From Parachlamydiales bacterium (GTDB lineage: Bacteria > Chlamydiota > Chlamydiia > Chlamydiales > JAJFMK01), in contig JAGVKY010000121.1 in assembly GCA_020050175.1 (NCBI GenBank), positions 1-21,564 on the forward strand: 21,564 nucleotides of DNA. The letters run 5' to 3'. This document shows, one piece after another, positions 14,456-20,966 of the stretch. The notes beneath the pieces are model-generated. The model did not search any database. It saw only the letters and a list, made by a program, of their open reading frames with translations, and was not told the DNA's origin. The translations under genes and the position numbers were made by a program. How positions within the stretch are numbered: position 1 is the first letter of the stretch; the number at the start of each line of letters is the position of its first letter.

Positions 14456-15043
14456 AATGATCACCGCTTGGATAGGTGTTTGAAGAAGAGCTTCAATCCC
14501 CCTAGGTGTATCTTCAAACCCAATTGTCCTTTCCCTTTTCCCAATTTTTTCGTAAGCAAGGAGATACCCGTCAGGGGCAGGCTTCGACTGCGCATAGCAC
14601 TCCCTTGTAAGCCATAGAGGCACCTCTTTTAAAAGAGGGAGATGGACTGTGATCGCATCGACAAGCGATCTTAAAGAATTGGTCACAATGGCCACTGACT
14701 TGCCAGAATCCAATGCCCATTTTAAAAAAGGGGCGGCCCCAGGCATAAAGTCGACAGCCCCCTCTTCTAGAAGGGCGAGGAAATTTGCCGTCTTTTCCTG
14801 ATGAATTGTCTGCCAGTCGGGAGCCTCTTCCTTTAATTTTGGAAATGTTTGATAGACATAATCTCGAACAGCTGTTGAGCTGTAGTGGGCCATTTGAATA
14901 AAGTCATGGAATGTCCAGGGAAGGGTATACCCCCTTTTTTGACAGGTCCGTTCATAGGCTTTAAAATGGGTCTCTTCGGTATTGATCAGAAGACCATCGA
15001 GGTCAAAAAGGAAAGTGTCGTAGTTGTCGAGAAAATGCATCAT
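14306..15043 (-). CDS. HAD-superfamily hydrolase (phosphatase/phosphoglucomutase-like)
   Basis: A 245-residue HAD subfamily I phosphohydrolase. Motif I is FLFDLDGLL with nucleophile Asp14 and acid/base Asp16; an alpha-helical cap spans about 25-95; motif II is VAIVTNS (117-123); motif III Lys154 is in SKPAPDGY; motif IV is GFEDTPRG with Glu177 and Asp178. The physiological substrate cannot be assigned; chlamydial annotation calls the gene in this position a phosphoglycolate phosphatase (recalled as CT464). Its 3' end overlaps truA by 150 bases on the opposite strand, and its 5' end overlaps the start of the divergent downstream gene by 20 bases, so its promoter must lie within that gene. Confidence 0.9.
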   Translation of the reverse strand: MMHFLDNYDTFLFDLDGLLINTEETHFKAYERTCQKRGYTLPWTFHDFIQMAHYSSTAVRDYVYQTFPKLKEEAPDWQTIHQEKTANFLALLEEGAVDFMPGAAPFLKWALDSGKSVAIVTNSLRSLVDAITVHLPLLKEVPLWLTRECYAQSKPAPDGYLLAYEKIGKRERTIGFEDTPRGIEALLQTPIQAVIISTFIYPEIERFKGKGVVHYSSFEELLWIVDSDKEKALSGSCSGAALPIS

Positions 15044-15815
15044 TTACAATTTTACCATCTTTCTCTTCCTGACAAAAGCCCTCTCCGCTTTTTCAGAAAT
15101 TGAACTAGAGCCTATCGAGAGAGAATCTGAGGAAATTGCCTACCCCACTCCCCTTTTGATCCCCCAACAACTCCCCTCTTATCCTTGGGAAACAGCAGGG
15201 GCCCCCCATCTTCGCCCCATCACAAAAGAGCACTTTCGTTGCCGAGGACGTAGAAGCCATCCTCCTAAGCCTAATCACAATGGTGAGTTACAGGGAGATT
15301 GTGATGGCTATTTTGAACATGGGCTTCCTGTCAGAAATGGAGAGGAAGGTGTTCAGCCAATCCTGATTGAACTCCTCAACATCCTTCAGGAGAAAACAAA
15401 AAATCAGGTAATCGTAACAAGCGGCCACCGTTGCCCAAAGCACCAAGCCTACCTCTATTCTCATCCTAAGGCTCAGGCTTCCAAACATCAGGTGGGAGCC
15501 GAAGTTGCTTTTTACATTCCTAACTGGGAGCCTGAAAACCTTATCCCCATCATAGAAAATTTTTATAAATCACATTCTCGCTACGAACAACGCCCTTCTT
15601 ATCTCCATTTTAAACGTTGGGACAAAGAAACGGATGTGAGAACTCCGCCCTGGTATAACGAAGAAATTTTTATCAAAATCTACCAACAAGACGAAGGGCG
15701 AAATGAAGATAATTCCCACCCTTTTCCTTACCTATCGATCCAAGTTCGTTACGACATGGAAAAAGGGGAAAAAGTTCAATACACCTGGAAAGGCTCTCAA
15801 GAATATTTCCGTTGA
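15024..15815 (+). CDS. Secreted conserved protein with degenerate M15/VanY-like core
   Basis: A 263-residue product with a likely signal peptide (MSRK, hydrophobic core about 6-16, cleavage perhaps after ALSA). Residues 110-200 resemble the D-Ala-D-Ala carboxypeptidase/M15 fold: VTSGHRCPKHQAY (131-143) matches the SGYRS block, SKHQVGAEV (153-161) matches SxHxxGxAxD, and SYLHF (192-196) matches the final FxHxD block. His155 and His195 are kept, but the usual Asp ligand is Ala162, so catalysis is doubtful. The N-terminal half has four Cys, perhaps disulfide-bonded in the periplasm. A peptidoglycan-related binding role is plausible but inferred. Its start overlaps the divergent HAD gene. Chlamydia has a conserved hypothetical at this position (recalled as CT465). 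Confidence 0.65.
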   Translation: MSRKCIIYNFTIFLFLTKALSAFSEIELEPIERESEEIAYPTPLLIPQQLPSYPWETAGAPHLRPITKEHFRCRGRRSHPPKPNHNGELQGDCDGYFEHGLPVRNGEEGVQPILIELLNILQEKTKNQVIVTSGHRCPKHQAYLYSHPKAQASKHQVGAEVAFYIPNWEPENLIPIIENFYKSHSRYEQRPSYLHFKRWDKETDVRTPPWYNEEIFIKIYQQDEGRNEDNSHPFPYLSIQVRYDMEKGEKVQYTWKGSQEYFR

Positions 15816-15859
15816 AAAGTTTTCTTTAAAATGAGAAAACCCCCTCAGCGGGTGATGAA

Positions 15860-16189
15860 ATGAATTCTTGGTGGTGGCTTTTAACAGCAATTCTTTTTGA
15901 AGTCACTGCAACCATGTCATTAAAAGCCTACTCCCTTTCTTCCAAAATATTTCCTGGGTTAATGGCGGTTCTATTTTATTTTATTAGCTTTCTTTGTCTA
16001 GCTGTTACCTTGAAAAAAATTGAAGTAGGCATTGCTTATGCTGTTTGGTCAGGGCTGGGAACTGTCCTTATTACGATTCTAGGCATCACTTTTTTTGGAG
16101 AATCTTTCTCTATGATGAAAATGATTTTTATTTTTCTCATTATTGTTGGTGCCGTAGGCCTCAACCTCTTAACGAGCAGCCACGCTTAA
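15860..16189 (+). CDS. Small multidrug resistance (SMR) family transporter
   Basis: A 109-residue protein with four hydrophobic spans. Glu14 in ILFEVTATMSLK matches the essential membrane-embedded Glu of EmrE, and AYAVWSGLGTV (about 59-69) is the conserved loop of QacE/EmrE-type members. Such proteins work as antiparallel dimers exchanging protons for quaternary cations or guanidinium-like compounds; which subtype is unclear. The ribosome site is weak (GGGTGATGAA before ATG). Upstream, GTTTTCT/AGAAAAC (15819-15840) can form an AT-rich hairpin after the preceding gene. A perfect 14-bp terminator stem begins in its stop codon, so it is probably transcribed on its own. Confidence 0.9.
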   Translation: MNSWWWLLTAILFEVTATMSLKAYSLSSKIFPGLMAVLFYFISFLCLAVTLKKIEVGIAYAVWSGLGTVLITILGITFFGESFSMMKMIFIFLIIVGAVGLNLLTSSHA

Positions 16190-16222
16190 ACCAATCGCAA
16201 TGTTATGAATTGCGATTGGTTT
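16188..16222 (+). terminator. Strong terminator after the SMR gene
   Basis: A perfect 14-bp inverted repeat (AAACCAATCGCAAT at 16188-16201 and its complement at 16209-16222) with a seven-base loop, GTTATGA, ending in TTTTAATC. It overlaps the last two bases of the stop codon. By symmetry it may work in both directions. Confidence 0.75.
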
Positions 16223-16284
16223 TAATCTCCTCTTTCATTCATCTCAAGCTTTTGATAGATAGGTGTCTTTAAAGGAGTAAAAAT

Positions 16285-16686
16285 ATGTTTGGTGACTTGA
16301 ATTTCTGGGCTCTTCTTGGTGCTGCTGCCATCTATTTTGTATTAAGCATGATTTGGTACTCACCTAAAGTGTTCGGAAGAGTGTGGATGGAAGGGGCCTG
16401 TATAAAAGAATCTGATGTTCAAAATTGTGGCATAGGAGTGTATATCGGTTCTTTTGTAAATGCCTTCATCATTGCCTTTGTTCTTGCTATTTTCCTTTAT
16501 TTAACGCAAAGCCAAACGGTTCTTGATGCGGTTGTCATAGCCTTTTTGGCATGGCTTGGTTTCGTATTAACGACCCATATTTCTGGTTTACTCTGGGGAA
16601 AAACCACGCTTCCCGTCTTTTTTGTAAACACCTGTTACACGCTAGTGGGTCTCATCTTGATGGCAATTTTTCTGATCCTTGTTTAA
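16285..16686 (+). CDS. DUF1761-like membrane protein
   Basis: A 133-residue protein with four hydrophobic segments (about 6-24, 48-70, 78-98 and 108-132). The N-terminal pattern, NFWALLGAAAIYFVLSMIWY followed by SPKVFGRVW, is typical of DUF1761, a family without assigned function. The first segment runs into a conserved WYSP turn. A strong AAAGGAG (about 16272-16278) precedes the ATG. The stop overlaps a TTG start for the next gene by eight bases, so it likely leads an operon with the FUSC-like and HIT proteins. A role in membrane transport or stress is only suggested by the neighbours. Confidence 0.7.
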   Translation: MFGDLNFWALLGAAAIYFVLSMIWYSPKVFGRVWMEGACIKESDVQNCGIGVYIGSFVNAFIIAFVLAIFLYLTQSQTVLDAVVIAFLAWLGFVLTTHISGLLWGKTTLPVFFVNTCYTLVGLILMAIFLILV

Positions 16687-17755
16687 GACACTCTCAAGAA
16701 ATGTTATCGAGCAGCTCCAAGTCAAAATAGCCCTTAGAACGGCGATTGGAGCTGCTCTTGCCTGGATTGTTGAAGCCGGGATAACAAGACTGATGGGTCG
16801 TACCGATACGACTGTCAGCGGCCTATGGTGTGTGATTTCGGCTATTATTATCCTTCAATCAAGTCTCGGAGCTGGTTACCTTGAGGGAACTAAAAGATTT
16901 TTAGGTCTCTTGATTGGTTCTTTACTCGGAGCTTCGGCAACTCATTGGCTTGGCTCTACTCCCGTCCATTTAGGTTTAAGTCTTTTTATCACTGTCGTCG
17001 TAATGGGTGGATTGAAATTACAAAAAAGTACCAAAATCGCCTCCCTTTCCTGCGCTGTTATCATGATCCTTTGGAGCATGAATCCCACAACATCCCCTTG
17101 GGTATTTGCGATGTATCGCTTTGGCGATTCTTGCTTAGGACTTATCGTGGGCTTATTTGTTTCCCATTTTATTTTTCCTTCCGAGACTGTCAAAAAGCTG
17201 CAAAAAAACCAAAGGGAACTTTTTTTAACCTTTTCTTCTCTCCTTATCCCCTTGCTTCCAGCATCGAAAGAGAGCTCAATCTCTTTCGAAGAAGAGACCT
17301 CTTTGCAAAAGGCAAGAGAACTTTTGACTGAAGATGAGCAGCTTGTTAAAGAAGTGCACGCAGAATGGATTCGGGATGAAGAGGCAAAAGAGGGCTGGGA
17401 ACTCTTGCATCTTGGGGAAAAAAGAATTTTAGAACTCCTCGCCTCCTCCCTTCAACTATCTAAAAGAGAGCTCCATCTTTTATTAGATGATCCTCTCTCG
17501 AAAACTACAAATGAAGCCCTTTTAACCCTAAGAAATGCTTTCGAAAATTTGGGTAAAAGAGAAACGCCGATTGAAGAGCCAGCTAAAACTTTAGAAAAGT
17601 TAAAAGAAGAGATGGCCCGCTTCCGAGAAACACGTGTTACAAGATCGTTTAGTCTAAAAGACCTTGAAGCCTATTTTGTTTTTTACTACAACTTGACAGA
17701 GCTTTTAGGAGAAACTAGAAAATTAGGCAAAGTTCTTGCCACTCACACCTTATGA
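16679..17755 (+). CDS. FUSC/aromatic acid exporter-like membrane protein
   Basis: A 358-residue protein. The N-terminal half (about 10-170) has five to six hydrophobic spans with the FUSC-type pattern: basic KIALRTAIGAALAWIV, then LWCVISAIIILQSSLGAGYL, then GTKRFLGLLIGSLLGA. The C-terminal 180 residues are soluble, charged and helical. Relatives export aromatic acids or fusaric acid, or build stress-related inner-membrane channels; the substrate is unknown here. The only suitable start in frame is TTG at 16679, inside the end of the DUF1761 gene and without a good Shine-Dalgarno, so coupling is likely. Its stop overlaps the following ATG as ATGA. Confidence 0.7.
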   Translation: MFKTLSRNVIEQLQVKIALRTAIGAALAWIVEAGITRLMGRTDTTVSGLWCVISAIIILQSSLGAGYLEGTKRFLGLLIGSLLGASATHWLGSTPVHLGLSLFITVVVMGGLKLQKSTKIASLSCAVIMILWSMNPTTSPWVFAMYRFGDSCLGLIVGLFVSHFIFPSETVKKLQKNQRELFLTFSSLLIPLLPASKESSISFEEETSLQKARELLTEDEQLVKEVHAEWIRDEEAKEGWELLHLGEKRILELLASSLQLSKRELHLLLDDPLSKTTNEALLTLRNAFENLGKRETPIEEPAKTLEKLKEEMARFRETRVTRSFSLKDLEAYFVFYYNLTELLGETRKLGKVLATHTL

Positions 17756-18615
17756 TTTTACTTCTTCTCCTCTCCATTACTTTGACTGAACAAGGGTCTG
17801 CGACTCTTGAAATGCCTTTGTGCCCCCTTCTCCCAAAAAGCACGGAGATTGTGCTTCCTGCTTCCTACGAGACTATGGATCAACAAGATGACGAAAATGT
17901 GATCCTCCTTTCTAGAAAAGTCATTTCTGCCTACAAAAAGCTAAATCTTGGCTCGGTCCATGTCTGGCAAAAAGAAGAATTGCAAGAGGCAAAACCTTTT
18001 AGGCTAAATTTAATTCCGTTCTCTGATCATCGTTCGGCGTTGCTGCAACAATTTTCGGCTCTAAAAGCAGTCATTTGGGGTCCCGATTGCACTTCAGAGG
18101 AAGGCTTAGAAAAGGGAGCAGCAGAGTTACGGGCCAACTTTGTTGAGTTACCTTCTCTCTCTGATGAAGGTTCAAAAAATAGCCCCTTTTGCCAACAAGA
18201 GATCCTTGAAAAACAAACTGTTTTGGAAGGAAAAACTGTCCGCGTCCTCTATCCGACATCTGTTCTCCCTTCGGAGAAACCAGCTCCCCATTTTCTGATC
18301 GTCCCTAAAATCTGCCGGACCGATTATCTTGCACTGACCGATGAAGAAGCGTTAGAAATTGAAACTATTTCTCGCCACCTCTTTAACCATTTTAAAACAT
18401 TAGGGTATCAGGTCGCCCATGCCCTCTATAAAAATGGGAAAGTGGGCATCACTGTCCCCCACTTCCATAAGCATGTGATCTTTTTTAAAAACAAAGATAA
18501 TGAAACTTGGGGTTTTATCCAGATGATCCAGAACATCCTCTTTGGATCAACTCCCCTCCCGCAAAAATCCTTCATCCAAGATCGAGATTTTTTCCGAAAA
18601 TCGCTCCAGCCATAA
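17752..18615 (+). CDS. HIT-domain protein with putative signal peptide
   Basis: A 287-residue product. The C-terminal domain (about 160-250) carries the histidine triad PHFHKHVIF, His237/His239/His241, with HFLIVPK at 180-186 as the matching beta-strand block. HIT enzymes hydrolyse or transfer nucleotides, using the central His as nucleophile, here His239. The N-terminus MILLLLLSITLTEQGSA looks like a short signal peptide, unusual for this normally cytoplasmic family. The middle part (30-150) is not recognised and holds a Cys-containing acidic stretch. The start overlaps the FUSC-like stop by four bases (ATGA), and a terminator follows its stop directly. Substrate unknown. Confidence 0.7.
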   Translation: MILLLLLSITLTEQGSATLEMPLCPLLPKSTEIVLPASYETMDQQDDENVILLSRKVISAYKKLNLGSVHVWQKEELQEAKPFRLNLIPFSDHRSALLQQFSALKAVIWGPDCTSEEGLEKGAAELRANFVELPSLSDEGSKNSPFCQQEILEKQTVLEGKTVRVLYPTSVLPSEKPAPHFLIVPKICRTDYLALTDEEALEIETISRHLFNHFKTLGYQVAHALYKNGKVGITVPHFHKHVIFFKNKDNETWGFIQMIQNILFGSTPLPQKSFIQDRDFFRKSLQP

Positions 18616-18642
18616 AAAAAGGGAGACCATAAGGTCTCCCTT
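18614..18642 (-). terminator. Bidirectional terminator between the HIT gene and the Ala-rich gene 1
   Basis: A perfect 10-bp stem, AAGGGAGACC (18619-18628) with GGTCTCCCTT (18633-18642), and an ATAA loop. On the minus strand it is followed by seven Ts (A-run 18614-18620), giving a textbook intrinsic terminator for the repeat gene at 18791-19528. It starts one codon past the HIT stop and can serve that gene too. Confidence 0.85.
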
Positions 18643-18790
18643 CATAAACAAATCCTCAAGGAGAATAATCTTTAGGCAGCGCATCATCATTGCCACCCTT
18701 CTGGACCTAGAGTTTGTGGTCGGATGATGGGCTTGCCTGATCGCCTCAATAACTTCTGGGGGAGGGGGAGAGGGCCTATGACGACGTTTC
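18643..18790 (-). pseudogene. Possible frame-broken C-terminal tail of the Ala-rich gene 1
   Basis: Between the stop codon at 18791-18793 and the terminator lie 148 bases that look coding but in shifting frames. One minus frame reads KPIIRPQTLGPEGWQ then stops; the next reads GGNDDALPKDYSP then TGA a few bases before the terminator. The Asp-rich, Pro-ending tail resembles the present C-terminus (GGPKGRVDSDDDLVPNP). I infer, tentatively, that the gene once ran to the terminator and was cut by frameshifts. A long 3' UTR is the simpler alternative. Confidence 0.25.
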
Positions 18791-19528
18791 TTAAGGGTTT
18801 GGAACAAGATCATCATCAGAATCAACACGCCCCTTAGGGCCTCCATGGATGACGACTTGACGTTCTAGTTCGGCTAATAATTCAGCATCAGCCTCAGCTC
18901 TTGCTTTCTCTGCCGCTAAATCTGCAGCAGCTTTTACTTCTGCCTCAATTCTTGCTTTCTCTGCCGCTAAATCTGCAGCAGCTTTTACTTCTGCCTCAGC
19001 TCTTGCTTTCTCTGCCGCTAAATCTGCAGCAGCTTTTACTTCTGCCTCAGCTCTTGCTTGCTCTGCCGCTAAATCCGCAGCAGCTTGTACAACCCTTTTT
19101 TCTTGCTGTTCTGCCTCTTGAAGAACTTGCGCATCTGCTTGTTTGTCCTCTTTAAGATCAGGTTTACCTGGATGGGCAGCTTTGTTAGCGGCAACGGCGG
19201 CAGCGGCTAGAGCCTTCGCCTGTTCATCATCAGGTTGAGGTTGTGTCGGAAGTTTAGCTTTTGGTCTAAAGGCAAAGAAGGCCGTGGCCAAGATCGCAAC
19301 ACTCCATATCACAGCACTTGCAATCGCCATCTGCGGAGTCACTGGCTTAACCTTAGCAGCAAATTGCTGGGCTACCCAAATTCCCGGGGCTCCAACGAAT
19401 CTACCGAAGGCGACAGTTGCAGCTTTTGCGCTAGCACCATCCAATTTGATCCCCTTAAAATTAAGGCTTTGGAGAAGAGGACTTATCGTATTCTTCACCC
19501 AATCAGATGCGATTCGTAAATAGGACAT
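18791..19528 (-). CDS. Ala-rich 17-residue-repeat membrane protein, paralogue 1
   Basis: Not a recognised family. The 245-residue protein has an N-terminal domain with FKGIKLDGASAK (24-35) and RFVGAPGIWVAQ (43-54), a clear membrane span at about 66-87 (IASAVIWSVAILATAFFAF) closed by RPK, and an acidic linker. Four exact-length 17-residue repeats of the form AAADLAAEKARAEAEVK cover residues 149-216, then comes an acidic tail. The repeats should form a long charged alpha-helix like TolA domain II, but no other TolA feature is seen. The N-terminal blocks align without gaps to the next gene upstream, so the two are tandem paralogues. Ribosome site before ATG 19526-19528 is weak (AAAGAT). A surface or secreted role is inferred. 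Confidence 0.75.
   Translation of the reverse strand: MSYLRIASDWVKNTISPLLQSLNFKGIKLDGASAKAATVAFGRFVGAPGIWVAQQFAAKVKPVTPQMAIASAVIWSVAILATAFFAFRPKAKLPTQPQPDDEQAKALAAAAVAANKAAHPGKPDLKEDKQADAQVLQEAEQQEKRVVQAAADLAAEQARAEAEVKAAADLAAEKARAEAEVKAAADLAAEKARIEAEVKAAADLAAEKARAEADAELLAELERQVVIHGGPKGRVDSDDDLVPNP
18881..19084 (-). repeat. 51-bp tandem repeat, four copies (coding)
   Basis: Four consecutive 51-base units encode 17 residues each (AAADLAAE[Q/K]AR[A/I]EAE-like). The second and fourth units are almost identical at DNA level, so recent duplication or gene conversion is likely. The same 17-residue period occurs in the next two genes. Confidence 0.9.
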
Positions 19529-19555
19529 GTTTTGATCTTTGTAAAATTTTATTAA

Positions 19556-19579
19556 TAAGTAAAAATAATAAATTACTTA
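19556..19579. repeat. Inverted repeat upstream of the Ala-rich gene 1
   Basis: TAAGTAA (19556-19562) and TTACTTA (19573-19579) around ten A/T bases, 28 bases before the start of gene 1 on the minus strand. The surrounding 150 bases are very AT-rich, so chance is a real possibility; an operator or promoter-proximal hairpin is the alternative. The remaining stretch 19580-19741 shows nothing I can name. Confidence 0.3.
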
Positions 19580-19741
19580 CTATTTTTTGATGAATATTAT
19601 TTTTAAAAACTTGAACTGCACTTTCATATTTTCTTTTTATCCAACAAAAAGTTCAACCGTTAGTCTAGTTCTTTTCGAATTAGAATTAGTCATAAACTGA
19701 TTCTTTTTTCAAAAGTACTAAATAATTTTTTAATTCAGGTC

Positions 19742-19772
19742 AAAAAAAAGGAGACCTAAAAAAGGCCTCCTT
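19742..19772 (-). terminator. Intrinsic terminator of the Ala-rich gene 2
   Basis: On the minus strand AAGGAGGCC pairs with GGTCTCCTT (one G-U) around TTTTTTA and is followed by a run of Ts (A-run 19742-19749). It lies 25 bases after the gene 2 stop (19797-19799). Confidence 0.85.
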
Positions 19773-19796
19773 ATAAGAGAAAATTCTCTATACGAA

Positions 19797-20657
19797 TTAT
19801 TGCGCAGCAGGTTCGCCAACAACATCGTCAGCATGGCCATCATGACCAACAGGAGGCATAGGAGCAGCTTGCTCAGCTTGAGCTGGCTCAGGTTGAGCTG
19901 GTAGGTGCTCAGCAGCATGGTCTGCAGCAGCTTGTGGTTCAGCTTGAACTCTTGCTAGCTCAGCGGCTAAGTCTGCAGCAGCTTGTGCTTCAGCTTGAAC
20001 TCTTGCTAGCTCAGCAGCATGGTCTGCAGCAGCTTGTGGTTCAGCTTGTACGCGTGCCTGTTCAGCAGCTTGTTCAGCAGCAGCAGCAGCGGCAGCGGCA
20101 GCAGCAGCGGCGTCATCAGCTGGTTGCTCAGGTTGAGCAGCAGCAGCGTCATCAGCTGGTTGCTCAGGTTGAGCAGCAGCAGCGGCGTCATCAGCTGGTT
20201 GCTCAGGTTGAGCAGCAGCAGCGTCATCAGCTGGTTGCTCAGGTTGAGCAGCAGCAGCGGCAGCGGCAGCAGCAGCGGCGGCAGCGGCAGCAGCAGCGGC
20301 GTCATCAGCTGGTTGCTCAGGTTGAGCAGCAGCAGCAGCAGCAGCGGCCTTTGCAGCAGCATCATCTGGCTGAGGCGCCTTTGGCTTTGGTTTGAAAGCA
20401 AAGAAAGCGATAAGAAGAGCAACGCCAACGTATCCAGCAGTGACTCCGAGAGCTACATTGCCTGAAATAGGAGCAACTCTTCCTGGGAATAATTTTTGAG
20501 CAGCCCAAAGAATAGGCGCTCCAACAAACCGAGCGACAGCAATCGCTGCAGTTTTTGCAGTTGCTCCGTCAAATTTGACAGTTTTGAAGCTAATTGATGA
20601 AAGCTGCGAAATTAGATTCGCTGCTGCATTCCTGACATTTTGAAAAACAGTTAACAC
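19797..20657 (-). CDS. Ala-rich repeat membrane protein, paralogue 2
   Basis: The 286-residue product shares the N-terminal domain of paralogue 1 at the same positions: FKTVKFDGATAK (24-35), RFVGAPILWAAQ (43-54), a membrane span at about 66-88 and AFFAFKPK, then QPDD. After it come five copies of QPEQPADD separated by polyalanine runs of variable length (about 102-194), three 17-residue repeats of the type AELARVQAEPQAAADHA (198-248), and a Pro/Gly/Asp-rich tail. The start codon is GTG (20655-20657) with AAAGGA about ten bases upstream. A possible -10, TATACT, lies on the minus strand at 20694-20699. The repeat part is low complexity, encoded largely by GCN, and may vary between strains. Function unknown. 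Confidence 0.75.
   Translation of the reverse strand: MLTVFQNVRNAAANLISQLSSISFKTVKFDGATAKTAAIAVARFVGAPILWAAQKLFPGRVAPISGNVALGVTAGYVGVALLIAFFAFKPKPKAPQPDDAAAKAAAAAAAAQPEQPADDAAAAAAAAAAAAAAAAAAQPEQPADDAAAAQPEQPADDAAAAAQPEQPADDAAAAQPEQPADDAAAAAAAAAAAAEQAAEQARVQAEPQAAADHAAELARVQAEAQAAADLAAELARVQAEPQAAADHAAEHLPAQPEPAQAEQAAPMPPVGHDGHADDVVGEPAAQ
19914..20066 (-). repeat. 51-bp tandem repeat, three copies (coding)
   Basis: Three 17-residue units (AELARVQAEPQAAADHA type) with first and third units nearly identical and the middle one diverged, an alternating pattern that suggests duplication of a larger block or conversion. Confidence 0.85.
20072..20354 (-). repeat. Polyalanine and QPEQPADD low-complexity block
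   Basis: Five copies of an eight-residue unit QPEQPADD, near-identical at DNA level, separated by runs of four to about eighteen alanines encoded by GCA/GCC/GCT triplets. The plus strand shows it as long GCAGCA/GCGGCA tracts. Triplet-repeat slippage would change length without breaking frame. Confidence 0.9.
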
Positions 20658-20887
20658 TTAAAATTATCCTTTTTAATAAACAAGCCGAACAAAAGTATAG
20701 ATTATTGGGAAAATAATGCACATTACTTTTTTAATTAAAAAATTTATTCACTGCATTTATTTCCCTTTTAGCACTAGTGAAATGTAAATATTATTTAGCA
20801 CATTTTGGGCTATTATATTTCCTTTTGGTTAAGGACTATTACGAACATCGGAGCATAGTGAATTCGATGAATTTTGAGTACCTCTTC

Positions 20888-20922
20888 AAAAAAAAGGCCA
20901 AGGGAGAAAACCTTCCTTGGCC
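20888..20922 (-). terminator. Intrinsic terminator of the Ala-rich gene 3
   Basis: A perfect 8-bp stem, GGCCAAGG (20896-20903) with CCTTGGCC (20915-20922), followed on the minus strand by eight Ts (A-run 20888-20895). On the plus strand it is followed by C and T runs (C7T6). The rest of the 309-base gap 20658-20966 holds the gene 2 leader and AT-rich sequence with no convincing gene. Confidence 0.8.
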
Positions 20923-20966
20923 CCCCCTTTTTTGCAAATAAGGGCTTTTTATTCAATTCGCAGCTA

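Noticed and set aside
18071..18259. Minus-strand frame inside the HIT gene, and similar frames inside gltX, tsp and truA
   Set aside because: They lie antisense to genes with clear family motifs and show no signature of their own.
19934..20465. Gln/Leu- or Ser-rich plus-strand frames opposite the repeat gene
   Set aside because: They are open only because GCN triplet repeats leave several frames without stops; they lack starts with ribosome sites and family signatures. The Leu-rich frame at 18901-19155 is the same kind of artefact.
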